A DNA stretch of 39,454 nucleotides from an uncultured Pelagibacteraceae bacterium (GTDB taxonomy: Bacteria > Pseudomonadota > Alphaproteobacteria > Pelagibacterales > Pelagibacteraceae). The position numbers and the translations under genes were made by a program. The notes under the pieces are model-generated. The model was not told where the DNA came from and ran no database searches. It worked only from the letters and a program-made list of their open reading frames with translations. Each line of letters starts with the position of its first letter. The stretch's first letter is position 1. The stretch is from NCBI GenBank assembly GCA_902603905.1, contig CACKWM010000008.1, positions 1 through 39,454 of the forward strand, read 5' to 3'. Shown piece by piece: positions 26,680 to 37,152 of this stretch.

Positions 26680-27675
26680 ATGACTAGGTTTAAGAATATT
26701 GTAGTAATAAATTTATTTTTATTAATCATCTTTGCAAGCACAAAAGTTTTTTCAGACGATAAAAAAGATGTGCAGGAAATATTAGAGTTAATACAAAAAG
26801 ATCTTAAAACATTAGAAAAGGCTGTTTATTCAGAAAAACTGAACGACAATGTAAATGATTCAGCTTCTTCAATTTCAATTGATCAAAATGGCGAAGAAGT
26901 CTTAACTAGACATTTATTAAAATTATCAGAAATTGAAAAACAATTTCAAGAGTTAACTAATAAATTTGAAGAGATTAATTTTAAAATTGACAAACTATCT
27001 AATAGATTATCAAAAGTACAAGCTGATAATCAAATGAGATTTCAAGAACTAGAAAATAATTCAGTTGTTTCAGTCGATGCAAATAAAAAAATAACATCAT
27101 TACCAAAAGAAGAAACAAAGAAAGTTTTACCAGGATCTTCAGAACCTCAAGATTTAGGTTCAATATCTTATAAAGACTCAGAAACAAATTTATCTATACA
27201 GCAAACTCAATCTATAGATTCTACTGGAACAGTAGTATCAGAAACTTTTGAATCAGAAGAAAAATTATTACCTGATGAAAGTCCTGAAAAACAATATGAT
27301 TTTGCAATAAGTTTTTTAAAAGTTGGAGATTACAATATGGCCGAAAGAGCTTTTAAAGAATTTATTGACACTAATAATGAACATGAGTTAGCTGGAAACG
27401 CACAATATTGGTATGCTGAAACATTTAGGATTAGACAGTTGTTTACTGATGCAGCTTCAGCTTATCTTGAAGGTTATCAAAAATATCCTAAAAGTGAGAA
27501 GGCTCCTATAAATTTGTTAAAACTTGGTGTATCATTAGTTCAAATTGGAGAAAAAGACCAAGGTTGTTTGATGATTACAGGTGTTGAGAAACAATACCCA
27601 GAAGCAAATCTTTCTGTTCTTCAAAAAGCTAAATATGAAGAAAAAAAGTTCGATTGTAAAAAAGAAAGTTCATAA
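26680..27675 (+). CDS. cpoB: cell division coordinator CpoB (YbgF-like), tetratricopeptide protein
   Basis: A 331-residue periplasmic protein: signal peptide (about 1-25, ending KVFS), a coiled-coil segment (about 80-125), a Ser/Glu-rich linker and a C-terminal TPR domain from about 203 (EKQYDFAISFLKVGDYNMAE, FKEFIDTNNEHELAGNAQYW). In E. coli CpoB ties Tol activity to PBP1B during constriction. It follows pal but beyond a terminator, so it needs its own promoter. The 3' end overlaps tilS by 41 bases. Confidence 0.92.
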   Translation: MTRFKNIVVINLFLLIIFASTKVFSDDKKDVQEILELIQKDLKTLEKAVYSEKLNDNVNDSASSISIDQNGEEVLTRHLLKLSEIEKQFQELTNKFEEINFKIDKLSNRLSKVQADNQMRFQELENNSVVSVDANKKITSLPKEETKKVLPGSSEPQDLGSISYKDSETNLSIQQTQSIDSTGTVVSETFESEEKLLPDESPEKQYDFAISFLKVGDYNMAERAFKEFIDTNNEHELAGNAQYWYAETFRIRQLFTDAASAYLEGYQKYPKSEKAPINLLKLGVSLVQIGEKDQGCLMITGVEKQYPEANLSVLQKAKYEEKKFDCKKESS

Positions 27676-28684
27676 TTTAATCCTAAAATATTTAACTAAT
27701 AAAAAAATATTAAAAATTTATAAAGAGTTTAAAAGCTCTTTAAATATTAGTAATAATTTTGCTGTCGCAATATCTGGAGGACCAGATAGTCTATCATTAG
27801 CTTTTTTGGCAAAATGTTATTCATTAATTAAAAAAATAGATGTAAAATTTTATATAGTTGATCACAAACTTCGTAAAAACTCTTCATCTGAAGCAAAACT
27901 TGTGAGTTTAAAGTTGAAGAAATTTGATATTGCTTGCAAAATACTAACTTGGCATGGAAAAAAACCATCAACTAATATTCAAGCTTTAGCAAGGGATAAA
28001 AGGTTTTATCTTTTAACAAATCAATGTAAAAAAAATAATATTAAATACCTTCTGCTTGGACATCAAATTGACGATCTGTATGAAAATTTTTTAATTAGAC
28101 TTTTTAGAGGTAGTGGCTTGAAAGGTTTAACATCTTTTGGCAAAACATCAGAATATAAAAAAAATGGTATTAATATTTTAAGACCATTAATTAATTTAGA
28201 GAAAAAAGAGCTTATTTATTTGTCGAATAAAGTGTTTAATTTTTTTATTAAAGATCCATCTAATTTAAATGAAAATTTCACAAGAATTAGAGTTAGAAAT
28301 TTAATGGAAAATTTTAAAAAAGAAGGTTTAGATAATAAAAAACTTAAATTAACAATTAAAAACCTTAAAGATTCTAATGAATCAATCAATTTTTATGTTA
28401 AAAAAAATATAAGCCAAAATGCAAAATTTTTAAATAAAAAGAATACTTTTATATTAAACGAATTTTTTTTTGATCAGTCTCATGAAGTTATTTTTAGATC
28501 TTTGTCATTTTTAATGAAATTAATTAGTGGAAAATATTATGTTGCTAGAGGTAAAAGCATTAATGGTTTAATTGAAAAGATTCAGTCAAATAGAATTAAT
28601 GCAAAAGTAACACTTGGTGGATGTTTTATTGAAAAAATCAACAAAACTATATTAATTTCAAGAGAAAAATCCTTTAAAAATTAG
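27635..28684 (+). CDS. tilS: tRNA(Ile)-lysidine synthase
   Basis: A 349-residue ATP pyrophosphatase that converts C34 of tRNA-Ile(CAU) to lysidine so it reads AUA, a frequent codon in this AT-rich genome. The PP-loop SGGPDS is at 47-52, with VDHKLRKNSSSEA and GHQIDDLYENFLIRLFRGSG downstream. The ATG at 27635 overlaps cpoB by 41 bases; an upstream ATG at 27581 would overlap by 95 and add an unlikely N-terminus, so I use 27635. The C-terminal domain is short compared with E. coli TilS (432 residues). Confidence 0.88.
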   Translation: MKKKSSIVKKKVHNLILKYLTNKKILKIYKEFKSSLNISNNFAVAISGGPDSLSLAFLAKCYSLIKKIDVKFYIVDHKLRKNSSSEAKLVSLKLKKFDIACKILTWHGKKPSTNIQALARDKRFYLLTNQCKKNNIKYLLLGHQIDDLYENFLIRLFRGSGLKGLTSFGKTSEYKKNGINILRPLINLEKKELIYLSNKVFNFFIKDPSNLNENFTRIRVRNLMENFKKEGLDNKKLKLTIKNLKDSNESINFYVKKNISQNAKFLNKKNTFILNEFFFDQSHEVIFRSLSFLMKLISGKYYVARGKSINGLIEKIQSNRINAKVTLGGCFIEKINKTILISREKSFKN

Positions 28685-28697
28685 ATTTTATAACAAA

Positions 28698-28738
28698 TTG
28701 ACACTTGTTTAATTGTTAATAATTCTTATCTTACACTT
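28698..28738 (+). promoter_or_regulatory. possible promoter region of ftsH
   Basis: A perfect TTGACA at 28698-28703 lies 36 bases before the ftsH ATG in the 54-base gap after tilS. A matching -10 at standard spacing is poor (TAATTC at 16 bases); TATCTT fits only at 23. No sigma-32 consensus (CTTGAA with CCCCAT) is evident although rpoH is in the window. Low confidence. Confidence 0.3.
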
Positions 28739-30631
28739 ATGAATCTAAAAAATTTGGTAATGTGGGCTGTGATAGTTTTTTTAACTATTGGTCTTTACAA
28801 TATGTTTAAAAATCCACAAGGCTCTATAAGCACAAAAAATAATATTATATTTTCAGAATTTTTATCTGAGGTAGACGAAGGAAGGGTAGTAAAAGTAGAA
28901 ATAAAAGGAAATAACATTAGAGGAGTTTTATCTGATGGAACTATTTTTAATACTTATTCACCTGATGACCCAAACTTAATTGAAAAATTATCAAATAAAG
29001 GTGTAAGTATTTCAGCAGTTCCTATCGAAGAAAAAATGCCTTCAATTTTAGGTGTATTATTATCTTGGTTTCCAATGTTGCTGTTAATAGCTGTTTGGAT
29101 TTTCTTTATGAGACAAATGCAAGGTGGAAAAGGTGGAGCCATGGGCTTTGGACGCTCAAAAGCTAAAATGATGAATGAGTTAAAAGGCAAAGTGACATTT
29201 AATGATGTTGCCGGAATAGAAGAAGCGAAAGAAGAAGTTGAAGAAGTTGTAGAATTTTTAAAAGATCCAAAAAAATTTAGTAGACTTGGTGGCAAAATAC
29301 CAAGAGGATGTTTATTGGTTGGTCCTCCAGGCACAGGAAAAACTTTACTTGCAAGAGCAATTGCAGGAGAAGCAAACGTTCCTTTTTTTACTATATCTGG
29401 ATCTGATTTTGTTGAAATGTTCGTTGGTGTTGGAGCATCAAGAGTAAGAGACATGTTTGAACAAGGAAAAAAACATTCACCGTGTATTATTTTTATTGAT
29501 GAAATAGATGCAGTTGGACGAAGTCGTGGCGCAGGACTTGGTGGAGGAAATGATGAAAGAGAACAAACTCTAAATCAGTTATTAGTTGAAATGGATGGTT
29601 TTGATACTAATGAAGGTGTAATTATTATTGCAGCAACTAATAGACCTGATGTGTTAGATCCGGCCTTATTACGACCAGGAAGATTTGATAGACAAGTGGT
29701 CGTATCATTACCAGATATTATTGGTAGAGAAAAAATTCTTAAAGTTCATGCAAAGAAAATATCTATGGGGCCAGATGTTAATTTAAGAACTGTAGCAAGA
29801 GGAACACCAGGCTTTTCTGGAGCAGACTTAGCAAACTTAGTTAACGAAGCAGCTTTGTTAGCTGCAAGAAAAAATAAAAGAATAGTAACTTATTCTGAAT
29901 TTGAAGAATCCAAAGACAAAGTTATGATGGGAGCAGAAAGAAGATCCATGGTAATGACAGAAGAAGAAAAAAAACTAACTGCTTATCATGAGGCGGGTCA
30001 TGCTATTGTAACTATAAACGAAAAAGCTGCACATCCAATTCATAAAGCAACAATAATTCCAAGAGGCAGAGCTTTAGGAATGGTAATGCAACTACCAGAG
30101 AGAGATGAGTTGTCACAAACAAGAGAACAACTTAATTCTCAGATGGCTATTGCCATGGGAGGTAGAGTAGCTGAAGAAATTATTTTTGGTGATGAAAAGG
30201 TCACGACTGGTGCTGCAAGTGACATTGAACAAGCTACAAAGAGAGCAAGAGCAATGGTTATGAGAGCTGGTTTAAGTAAAGAATTAGGCCCAGTAGCATA
30301 TGGAGAAAATGAAGAGGAAGTTTTTTTAGGTAGATCTGTTGCCAGACATCAGCATATGTCAGAAGAAACTTCAAGAAAAGTAGACAGTGAAATCAGAAAA
30401 TTAGTCGATAAAGGTTATGAAAGAGCGAAAAAAGTTTTAAATGAAAAAATTGATGACCTACATAAACTTGCAAAAGCTCTTTTAGTATACGAAACTTTAA
30501 CTGGGGCTGAAATCGAGGATTTAATAAATAAAAATGTCTTTCCACCAAATAAAGAAGATTTAAAAGCCACAGAAGAAGAGCAAGGGTCAGCTTTAGGATC
30601 AATTGGATTAAAGCCAAAAATAGTTCATTAA
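28739..30631 (+). CDS. ftsH: ATP-dependent zinc metalloprotease FtsH
   Basis: A 630-residue membrane AAA+ protease degrading misfolded membrane proteins and regulators such as sigma-32. Two membrane helices (about 3-22 and 102-124) flank a periplasmic domain. Walker A GPPGTGKT 195-202, Walker B IIFIDEID 250-257, second region of homology [17 protein letters not shown] (301-317), and zinc motif HEAGH at 417-421 are all intact. It has its own upstream gap and is followed by folP after 6 bases. Confidence 0.98.
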   Translation: MNLKNLVMWAVIVFLTIGLYNMFKNPQGSISTKNNIIFSEFLSEVDEGRVVKVEIKGNNIRGVLSDGTIFNTYSPDDPNLIEKLSNKGVSISAVPIEEKMPSILGVLLSWFPMLLLIAVWIFFMRQMQGGKGGAMGFGRSKAKMMNELKGKVTFNDVAGIEEAKEEVEEVVEFLKDPKKFSRLGGKIPRGCLLVGPPGTGKTLLARAIAGEANVPFFTISGSDFVEMFVGVGASRVRDMFEQGKKHSPCIIFIDEIDAVGRSRGAGLGGGNDEREQTLNQLLVEMDGFDTNEGVIIIAATNRPDVLDPALLRPGRFDRQVVVSLPDIIGREKILKVHAKKISMGPDVNLRTVARGTPGFSGADLANLVNEAALLAARKNKRIVTYSEFEESKDKVMMGAERRSMVMTEEEKKLTAYHEAGHAIVTINEKAAHPIHKATIIPRGRALGMVMQLPERDELSQTREQLNSQMAIAMGGRVAEEIIFGDEKVTTGAASDIEQATKRARAMVMRAGLSKELGPVAYGENEEEVFLGRSVARHQHMSEETSRKVDSEIRKLVDKGYERAKKVLNEKIDDLHKLAKALLVYETLTGAEIEDLINKNVFPPNKEDLKATEEEQGSALGSIGLKPKIVH

Positions 30632-30637
30632 TACATA

Positions 30638-31690
30638 ATGAAAAAATATTACACTAGAGTGTGTAATTTTTATTATGGAAATGTATCAAGAAAATTAGTT
30701 AAACAAAAAAAAACCTTGCCTTTAAATGGAAATGCAGACATCTCTTTTGATCATATAGAAATTTTATCAAGAAATTCTAAAAAAAAAATTCATATTAAAA
30801 AGATAACAAAATTATCTAAATTTATAAAAAAAAAAATTAATAAAGATATTAATATAATTATTAAAAAAAAAAAAAATTTTTCTAATTTTAATTTTAAAAA
30901 TATTCCAAACATCATGGGCATATTGAATCTAACTCCCGATAGTTTTTCTGATGGTGGAAAATTTAACAAAAGAAGTTCAGGTTATAGGCAGGCAACGTTG
31001 TTATATAAAAATGGAGCCAACATTGTAGATGTTGGTGGAGAATCTACTCGTCCAGGATCAAAAATAGTTAAAACTACAATTGAGTGGAATAGAATTTTTC
31101 CAACAATAAAAAAATTTAATAAAAAAATTGCTTTATCTTTAGATACAAGAAAATCAGAAATTATGGAAAAAGGAATAAGAATAGGTGTTAAATTAATTAA
31201 TGATATTTCAGGATTAAAATATGATAAAAAATCAATCAGTGTATTAAAAAAATATAAAACACCTTTTGTAATCCATCATATTCAAGGAACCCCATCTACC
31301 ATGCAGATAAATCCAAAATATAAAAATGTATTATTTGATATTTATGATTTTTTTGAAGAAAGAATTAAATATGTAAGAATTCATGGAATAAAGCACAATA
31401 ATATAATTATAGACCCAGGAATAGGATTTGGAAAAAATTTGAAACATAATATGAAGTTGATTAGTAATATTTCTATTTTTCATAGCCTTGGTTTTCCTAT
31501 ATTGCTTGGGGTGTCTAGAAAGAGATTTATTAAAGATGTTTCTGGAAAGAATGACACCAAAGAAAGATCTGGAGGAACTATTAGTGCATCTTTATTTTCT
31601 ATGATGCAAGGAGTACAGATATTAAGAGTGCATGATGTTAATAATATAATTCAAGGAATTAAAGTTTTTAAAAAATTAATTAAAAGTTAA
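30638..31690 (+). CDS. folP: dihydropteroate synthase with an N-terminal extension
   Basis: A 350-residue enzyme joining pterin pyrophosphate and p-aminobenzoate. The DHPS barrel starts at about 91 with IMGILNLTPDSFSDGGKF (92-109), then VDVGGESTRPGS, DTRKSE, NDISG and GIGFGK. The first 90 residues are not part of classic DHPS; related alphaproteobacterial enzymes carry a comparable poorly conserved extension. A 14-A run at 30863-30876 encodes the Lys-rich linker between extension and barrel. The stop overlaps glmM by one base. Confidence 0.93.
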   Translation: MKKYYTRVCNFYYGNVSRKLVKQKKTLPLNGNADISFDHIEILSRNSKKKIHIKKITKLSKFIKKKINKDINIIIKKKKNFSNFNFKNIPNIMGILNLTPDSFSDGGKFNKRSSGYRQATLLYKNGANIVDVGGESTRPGSKIVKTTIEWNRIFPTIKKFNKKIALSLDTRKSEIMEKGIRIGVKLINDISGLKYDKKSISVLKKYKTPFVIHHIQGTPSTMQINPKYKNVLFDIYDFFEERIKYVRIHGIKHNNIIIDPGIGFGKNLKHNMKLISNISIFHSLGFPILLGVSRKRFIKDVSGKNDTKERSGGTISASLFSMMQGVQILRVHDVNNIIQGIKVFKKLIKS

Positions 31691-33018
31691 TGAAAAAAAA
31701 GTATTTTGGAACTGACGGAATACGTGGCAGAGTTAATCAAGGCAATATTAACGGTAATATGTTTTTTAAGTTTGGCTTAGCAGCTGGAACATACTTTAAA
31801 AATCAAAAAAAATTTAAACAAACAGCAGTAATAGCGAAAGACACAAGACTATCAGGTTATACTTTAGAGCCTGCTCTGGTATCTGGATTAGCTTCTGCGG
31901 GAATGCATGTTTTCACTTTAGGACCTTTGCCAACAAATGGTCTTGCAATGCTAACAAAATCAATGAAAGCAAATATGGGAATTATGATTACTGCTTCTCA
32001 TAATCCTTATTATGATAATGGATTGAAGTTATTTGGACCAGATGGGTTAAAGCTATCAGATAGAATTGAAAAAAAAATTGAAAGTTTAATTGATAAAAAA
32101 ATAGATATCCAATTATCTAAACCAAAAAAACTTGGAAGAGTAAAAAGATTGGAAAATGGTAATGAAAAATATATTAAAATTCTTAAAAAAAACTTTCCTA
32201 AAAATTTTAATTTAAAAGGAATTAAAATTGTAATTGACTGTGCAAATGGTGCTGGATATAAATCTGGTCCTCATCTACTTAAATCATTGGGCGCTAAAGT
32301 AATTTCAATTGGAGTAAATCCAAATGGCATGAATATCAATGAAAAATGTGGGTCAACATTTCCAAAAAAAATTCAACTAGCAGTAAAAAAACATAGAGCG
32401 CATCTTGGGATTTCTTTAGATGGTGACGCAGATCGAATAATAATGTGTGATGAGAAGGGTAAAATTATAGATGGAGATCAAATAATAGCCGCACTAGCAA
32501 AAAGATGGAAAAACAAAAAAATGCTAAAAGGGGGAGTAATTGGAACTTTAATGTCCAATTACGGTCTAGAAAAATTTTTTAAAAAAAACAAAATAAAGTT
32601 CTTTAGAGCAAATGTTGGAGATCGTTATGTTAAAGAAAAAATGCAAAAAAATAATTTTAATTTAGGTGGTGAACAATCAGGACATATTATTTTAGGAAAA
32701 TTTGCAACAACAGGAGATGGTTTGTTAGTTGCTTTAGAGATTTTGTTTTCATTAAGAAAAGGAAAAAAAGCAAGCAAATTTTTAAATATGTTTGATAAGA
32801 CTCCGCAGATTCTAGAAAATGTCGTGGTTAAAAATAAAAATATCATAAGTAGCTCAAGGTGTAAAAAAACAATCAATAAAGCTAATAAATTGATTAAAGG
32901 CCAAGGAAGAATGCTTGTTAGAAAATCTGGTACCGAACCTAAAATTAGGATCATGGGAGAGTCAGATAATATAAAATTACTTGAGAAGTGTATTAAAATA
33001 GTTAAAAAGTCTATTTGA
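31690..33018 (+). CDS. glmM: phosphoglucosamine mutase
   Basis: A 442-residue phosphohexomutase making glucosamine-1-phosphate for UDP-GlcNAc, the precursor of peptidoglycan and lipid A. KKYFGTDGIRG at 3-13, the phosphoserine loop TASHNP (Ser103), the metal loop DGDADR at 244-249, GGEQSGH and the C-terminal RKSGTEPKIRIMGE are intact. It is directly coupled to folP (ATG overlaps the stop), the same order as in many proteobacteria (ftsH-folP-glmM). Confidence 0.97.
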   Translation: MKKKYFGTDGIRGRVNQGNINGNMFFKFGLAAGTYFKNQKKFKQTAVIAKDTRLSGYTLEPALVSGLASAGMHVFTLGPLPTNGLAMLTKSMKANMGIMITASHNPYYDNGLKLFGPDGLKLSDRIEKKIESLIDKKIDIQLSKPKKLGRVKRLENGNEKYIKILKKNFPKNFNLKGIKIVIDCANGAGYKSGPHLLKSLGAKVISIGVNPNGMNINEKCGSTFPKKIQLAVKKHRAHLGISLDGDADRIIMCDEKGKIIDGDQIIAALAKRWKNKKMLKGGVIGTLMSNYGLEKFFKKNKIKFFRANVGDRYVKEKMQKNNFNLGGEQSGHIILGKFATTGDGLLVALEILFSLRKGKKASKFLNMFDKTPQILENVVVKNKNIISSSRCKKTINKANKLIKGQGRMLVRKSGTEPKIRIMGESDNIKLLEKCIKIVKKSI

Positions 33019-33022
33019 TAAA

Positions 33023-33835
33023 TTGAAACCAAAATCAAAAATATTAATAATTGCTGGGTCAGACTCTTCTGGTGGAGCTGGTATTCAAGCAGATATTAAA
33101 ACTATTACATCATTGGGTTCATATGCAATGACTGCAGTTACAGCTATTACATCTCAAAATACCACTGGAATTAAATCTATAGTTTCAATTAACTCAAAAG
33201 AAATTGCAAAACAAATTATATTTACCTGTGAAGATATTAAACCAGATGCAATAAAAATAGGAATGTTGCATTCACCGAGTGTTATAAAATCTGTAATTGG
33301 CGCAATAAATAAAATCAAAGCAAAAAAAATAATTTTAGATCCAGTGATGATTGCAAAAGGTGGAACAAAGTTAATTAACAATAAAGCAATAAAAATTTTA
33401 AAAAATAAATTGATTAAAAAAGTTATTTTAATTACACCAAACATACCTGAAGCTGAAATATTAACAAAAACTAAAATAAAAAATGTTGATGATATGATTC
33501 ATTCTGGAAAAATTCTTTTAAATCTTGGAGCCCGAAACGTTCTAGTAAAAGGAGGACACTTAAATACTAGAAATCTTTATGATGTTTTTTTAAATAAAAA
33601 TGAAATAAAGATTTTTAAAAATAAAAAAATTACAACTAAAAATACTCATGGAACAGGCTGCACTTTATCAAGCGCTATAACAACATTTTTTTCATGTGGA
33701 AAACCATTAAAGAAATCTTGTGAGCTAGGGATTAAGTATGTAAGTAATGCCATAGAATCTAAAATTAATTATGGAAAAGGTCATGGTCCAATAAATCATT
33801 TAAACTCAATTATAATAAATAAAAAATTTAAATAA
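33023..33835 (+). CDS. thiD: hydroxymethylpyrimidine (phosphate) kinase
   Basis: A 270-residue ribokinase-fold kinase producing HMP-pyrophosphate for Thi[17 protein letters not shown] at 12-27, [15 protein letters not shown] and the anion hole [11 protein letters not shown] are clear. The start is TTG at 33023, 4 bases after glmM, with no good SD, suggesting modest expression. Together with ThiE (13589-14203) it forms the HMP branch of thiamine salvage. The stop overlaps purA by one base. Confidence 0.93.
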   Translation: MKPKSKILIIAGSDSSGGAGIQADIKTITSLGSYAMTAVTAITSQNTTGIKSIVSINSKEIAKQIIFTCEDIKPDAIKIGMLHSPSVIKSVIGAINKIKAKKIILDPVMIAKGGTKLINNKAIKILKNKLIKKVILITPNIPEAEILTKTKIKNVDDMIHSGKILLNLGARNVLVKGGHLNTRNLYDVFLNKNEIKIFKNKKITTKNTHGTGCTLSSAITTFFSCGKPLKKSCELGIKYVSNAIESKINYGKGHGPINHLNSIIINKKFK

Positions 33836-35127
33836 TGAAAAATGTAGTAGTAGTAGGATCACAGTGGGGAGACGAGGGTAAAGGTAAAATTGTTGACTGG
33901 TTATCTGATCAAGCTGATATTGTTATTCGTTTCCAAGGGGGACATAATGCTGGTCATACGTTAGTTATTGATGGAGTTACTTACAAATTAAGATTACTTC
34001 CATCAGGAATTGTTAGAAAAGGTAAAATATCAATTATTGGCAATGGTGTTGTTGTGGACCCTTGGGCTCTATTAGAAGAGATTAAAGAAATTAAATCTAA
34101 AGGTGTTGATGTAAATGAAGATAATTTTATTATTTCAGAATCTGCAAATTTAATTTTGCCATTTCATAGAGAGATGGATGAGCTTAGAGAAGATGCAGCT
34201 GGAAAAGGAAAAATTGGAACAACACGCAGAGGTATAGGTCCAGCATATGAAGATAAAGTAGGAAGAAGGTCTATTCGTGTGATGGATTTAAGATCAGAAA
34301 GCAATTTAGATCACAGATTGGAAACAGTCTTGCTTCATCATAACGCTATTAGAAAAGGTTTAGGTAAAAAAATTTATGAAAAAAATCAAATTAAAAAAGA
34401 TTTATTAAAAATAGCACCAGAACTTTTAAAGTTTTCAAAACCTGTATGGCTTAAAATTGACGAATATAAAAAGGAAAAAAAGAAAATATTATTTGAAGGT
34501 GCGCAAGGCATTTTATTAGATGTAGATCATGGAACTTATCCATTTGTAACATCATCAAATACAGTTGCTGCAAGCGCAGCAACAGGAACAGGCTGTGGAC
34601 CTAATTCTATTCATTATGTTTTAGGAATTACAAAAGCTTATACAACAAGGGTTGGAGAGGGTCCTTTTCCAACTGAACTTAAAAATGAAATTGGAAAATT
34701 ACTTGGAACAAAAGGAAAAGAATTTGGAACTGTCACAAGTAGAAAAAGAAGATGTGGTTGGTTTGATGGTGTGTTAGTCCGGCAAACAATTAAAATTTCA
34801 GGAATTGATGGAATAGCATTAACGAAATTAGATGTCTTAGATGAGTTAGATGAAATAAAAATGTGTATTAAATATGAATTAAATGGAGAAAAACTTAATT
34901 ATCTTCCCGCATCATTTGAGGATCAGCAAAAAATTAAACCTATTTATAAAATCTTTCCAGGGTGGAAAACTTCTACTAATGGAATAAAAAATGTAGATGA
35001 ACTACCTGAGAATGCAAAAAAATATATATTTGCAGTTGAAGATTTTATTGGTGCAAAAATCTCAAGTATTTCTACAAGCCCTAAGCGAGAAGATACAATT
35101 CTTATTGAAAATCCATTTAATCTTTAG
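33835..35127 (+). CDS. purA: adenylosuccinate synthetase
   Basis: A 430-residue GTP-dependent enzyme converting IMP and aspartate to adenylosuccinate. [15 protein letters not shown] at 8-22 contains catalytic Asp13; GGHNAGHT at 35-42 contains His41. [14 protein letters not shown] and the GTP-binding TKLDVLD also match. It closes the ftsH-folP-glmM-thiD-purA run and converges on rpoH with only 6 bases between the stops, leaving no room for a terminator. Confidence 0.98.
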   Translation: MKNVVVVGSQWGDEGKGKIVDWLSDQADIVIRFQGGHNAGHTLVIDGVTYKLRLLPSGIVRKGKISIIGNGVVVDPWALLEEIKEIKSKGVDVNEDNFIISESANLILPFHREMDELREDAAGKGKIGTTRRGIGPAYEDKVGRRSIRVMDLRSESNLDHRLETVLLHHNAIRKGLGKKIYEKNQIKKDLLKIAPELLKFSKPVWLKIDEYKKEKKKILFEGAQGILLDVDHGTYPFVTSSNTVAASAATGTGCGPNSIHYVLGITKAYTTRVGEGPFPTELKNEIGKLLGTKGKEFGTVTSRKRRCGWFDGVLVRQTIKISGIDGIALTKLDVLDELDEIKMCIKYELNGEKLNYLPASFEDQQKIKPIYKIFPGWKTSTNGIKNVDELPENAKKYIFAVEDFIGAKISSISTSPKREDTILIENPFNL

Positions 35128-35133
35128 CTTAAA

Positions 35134-36027
35134 TTAATTAGCTGTGAGAAGGTTTTTTGATCTAGCAGAATTTAACATATGTTTTTGAAGTTTTTCAAAT
35201 GCTTTGTTTTCGATTTGTCTAATTCTCTCTCTGCTAATTTTGTATTTTTTACTTAAATCTTCAAGTGTGGTTGGTTCTTCGTTTAATCTTCTTGCGTAAA
35301 GAATTTCTTTTTCTCTATCATTTAAAATTTTAATAGAATCTGATAATAAATCTTTTCTTTGTTTCATTTCTTCTTTTTGGGCAAATTTTAAATCGTGGTC
35401 TAATTCTTTATCTACAAGCCAATCTTGCCATTCATCTCCATCTTCACCAATTGGTGCATTTAAAGAAAATTCTTTTCCAGACATTCTTCTATTCATGGAA
35501 ACAACCTCATCTTTGCTTACAGAAAGTTTATCAGCAATTTCTGTTACATGTTCATCTCTTAAATCACCTTCTGATTTTGGTGCTATTTGGTTTTTAACTT
35601 TTTTAAGATTAAAAAATAATTTTTTTTGCGCAGTTGTAGTTCCAATTTTAACCAAGCTCCAAGATCGTAAAATATATTCTTGAATAGAAGCTTTAATCCA
35701 CCACATAGCATATGTTGCTAGTCTAAAACCTTTTTCTGGTTTAAATTTTTTAACAGCTTGCATTAACCCTACATTTCCCTCTGAAATCATTTCACTTACA
35801 GGAAGGCCATATCCTTTATAACCCATTGCAATTTTTGCAACTAGTCTTAAGTGACTTGTTACAAGTTTTTCAGCAGATTTAATGTTTCCTGTGTTTCTCC
35901 AGTTTTTAGCCAGCATATATTCTTCTTCAGCAGCTAACATTGGAAATTTTTTAATTTGAGCAAGATAAGCTGACAGACCTCCTTCATTTGAAAGAGCAGG
36001 AAGATTATAGTTTGTTATAGCACTCAT
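35134..36027 (-). CDS. rpoH: RNA polymerase heat-shock sigma factor RpoH (sigma-32)
   Basis: A 297-residue sigma-70 family factor. Region 2 (about 55-125) includes LVAKIAMGYKGYGLP and the DNA-melting KGFRLATYAMWWIKASIQEY. The diagnostic RpoH box QKKLFFNLK at 134-142 separates it from RpoD. Region 4 has a helix-turn-helix (TLEDLSKKYKISRERIRQIE). It directs heat-shock genes and is itself an FtsH substrate in E. coli; ftsH lies about 5 kb away. It is convergent with purA and is probably transcribed with rluD upstream (43-base gap). Confidence 0.96.
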   Translation of the reverse strand: MSAITNYNLPALSNEGGLSAYLAQIKKFPMLAAEEEYMLAKNWRNTGNIKSAEKLVTSHLRLVAKIAMGYKGYGLPVSEMISEGNVGLMQAVKKFKPEKGFRLATYAMWWIKASIQEYILRSWSLVKIGTTTAQKKLFFNLKKVKNQIAPKSEGDLRDEHVTEIADKLSVSKDEVVSMNRRMSGKEFSLNAPIGEDGDEWQDWLVDKELDHDLKFAQKEEMKQRKDLLSDSIKILNDREKEILYARRLNEEPTTLEDLSKKYKISRERIRQIENKAFEKLQKHMLNSARSKNLLTAN

Positions 36028-36070
36028 AAGCAGATACTTATTTAATAAATTTTTTTATTATTACAATTGT

Positions 36071-37051
36071 TTATTTGTTAATGTTTCTGAGCATTTTTAA
36101 TATATTTTCAAGATCTTGTGGCAAAATTGAGGAAAATTCTAACTCTTTACCTGATTTAGGATGGATAAATCCTAGTGTTTTAGCATGAAGAAATTGTCTT
36201 TTTAATTTATATAAAGATTCTTCTAAATCAGTATCAATATTTTTAAGCTTTTTAAATTTTTTTTTATATTTATCATCTCCCAATATATTATTTCCTTTGT
36301 AGCTCATATGAACTCTAATTTGGTGTGTACGACCTGTTTCAAGCTTGCACTCAACTAAGCTTAGGGTTGGTGTTTTGTCATTTTCAAAAACTTCTAAAGT
36401 TTTATAGTTGGTAATTGCTTTTTTTCCTTTTGTAATTCCAACTTCCATTAATTGTCTATTTCTTGAGCTTCTGGTTATTAAAGTTTCAATCTTTCCTAAT
36501 CGAGGTCTAAGCTTTCCCCAAATCATTAATTGATAAATCCTATGTATTGTATGTTTATTAAATTGTTTTGACAAACCTTCATGTGTTTCATTGTTTTTTG
36601 CTATAACCACTAAACCTGAAGTATCTTTATCTATTCTGTGAACTATGCCTGGTCTTAATTCATCTCCAATATTAGATAAATCTCCTTTGCAATAATTCAT
36701 CAAAGCATTAACGATTGTGTTATCATGATTTCCAGCTCCCGGATGCATAATTATACCTGCGGGTTTATTTATAACCAATAAATCATCATCCTCGTAAATA
36801 ATATTTAATTTAAAATCAAAAGGTTTAATTGAAGCCTTTTTTGGCTCTGGAATTTCTAAATTTACTTTATCTTTATTTAATACTTTATGAGAAGGACTTT
36901 CAATTATTTTATCATTTAATTGTAATTTTTTATTTAAAATTAAACTCTTAATTCTAGTCCTGCTTAATGAACTTTCTTTTTTATTAATAAAAATATCGAC
37001 TCTTAGATTATTATCTTCTGGTTGAGCAATTAAATTAATGCTTTTTTTCAT
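36071..37051 (-). CDS. rluD: 23S rRNA pseudouridine synthase RluD
   Basis: A 326-residue RluA-family synthase: N-terminal S4 RNA-binding domain (about 16-63), then the catalytic barrel with KPAGIIMHPG at 96-105 and catalytic Asp141 in HRIDKDTSGL, plus ETGRTHQIRVHM. The RluD-type S4 domain and length favour RluD (23S positions 1911/1915/1917) over RluA/RluC, though RluC is not excluded. Its start lies 23 bases from the divergent tRNA-Arg, so both promoters overlap the other gene. Confidence 0.9.
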   Translation of the reverse strand: MKKSINLIAQPEDNNLRVDIFINKKESSLSRTRIKSLILNKKLQLNDKIIESPSHKVLNKDKVNLEIPEPKKASIKPFDFKLNIIYEDDDLLVINKPAGIIMHPGAGNHDNTIVNALMNYCKGDLSNIGDELRPGIVHRIDKDTSGLVVIAKNNETHEGLSKQFNKHTIHRIYQLMIWGKLRPRLGKIETLITRSSRNRQLMEVGITKGKKAITNYKTLEVFENDKTPTLSLVECKLETGRTHQIRVHMSYKGNNILGDDKYKKKFKKLKNIDTDLEESLYKLKRQFLHAKTLGFIHPKSGKELEFSSILPQDLENILKMLRNINK

Positions 37052-37074
37052 AAATTATATTAATAATATTATAT

Positions 37075-37151
37075 GCGCTTGTAGCTCAATTGGATAGAGC
37101 GCCTGACTTCGGATCAGGAGGTTGAGGGTTCAAGTCCTTCCGGGCGCACCA
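37075..37151 (+). tRNA. tRNA-Arg (anticodon TCG)
   Basis: A 77-base cloverleaf with encoded CCA. Acceptor strands GCGCTTG and CGGGCGC pair with two G-U wobbles; the anticodon stem CCTGA/TCAGG encloses CTTCGGA, giving anticodon TCG for CGN codons; the T arm is GAGGGTTCAAGTCCTTC. It is the only forward gene between reverse-strand rluD and the permease, whose stop is 1 base past the tRNA 3' end. Confidence 0.96.
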
Positions 37152-37152
37152 A

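Noticed and set aside
27581..27634. Earlier ATG start for tilS
   Set aside because: Would deepen the cpoB overlap to 95 bases and add residues not expected before the PP-loop domain.
35110..35160. Weak AGCT...AGCT inverted repeat between purA and rpoH as a terminator
   Set aside because: AT-rich, lies inside both coding ends and has no T-run; not better than chance.
37075..37151. tRNA-Arg as an integration (att) site
   Set aside because: No integrase, no repeat of the tRNA 3' end and no foreign block beside it.
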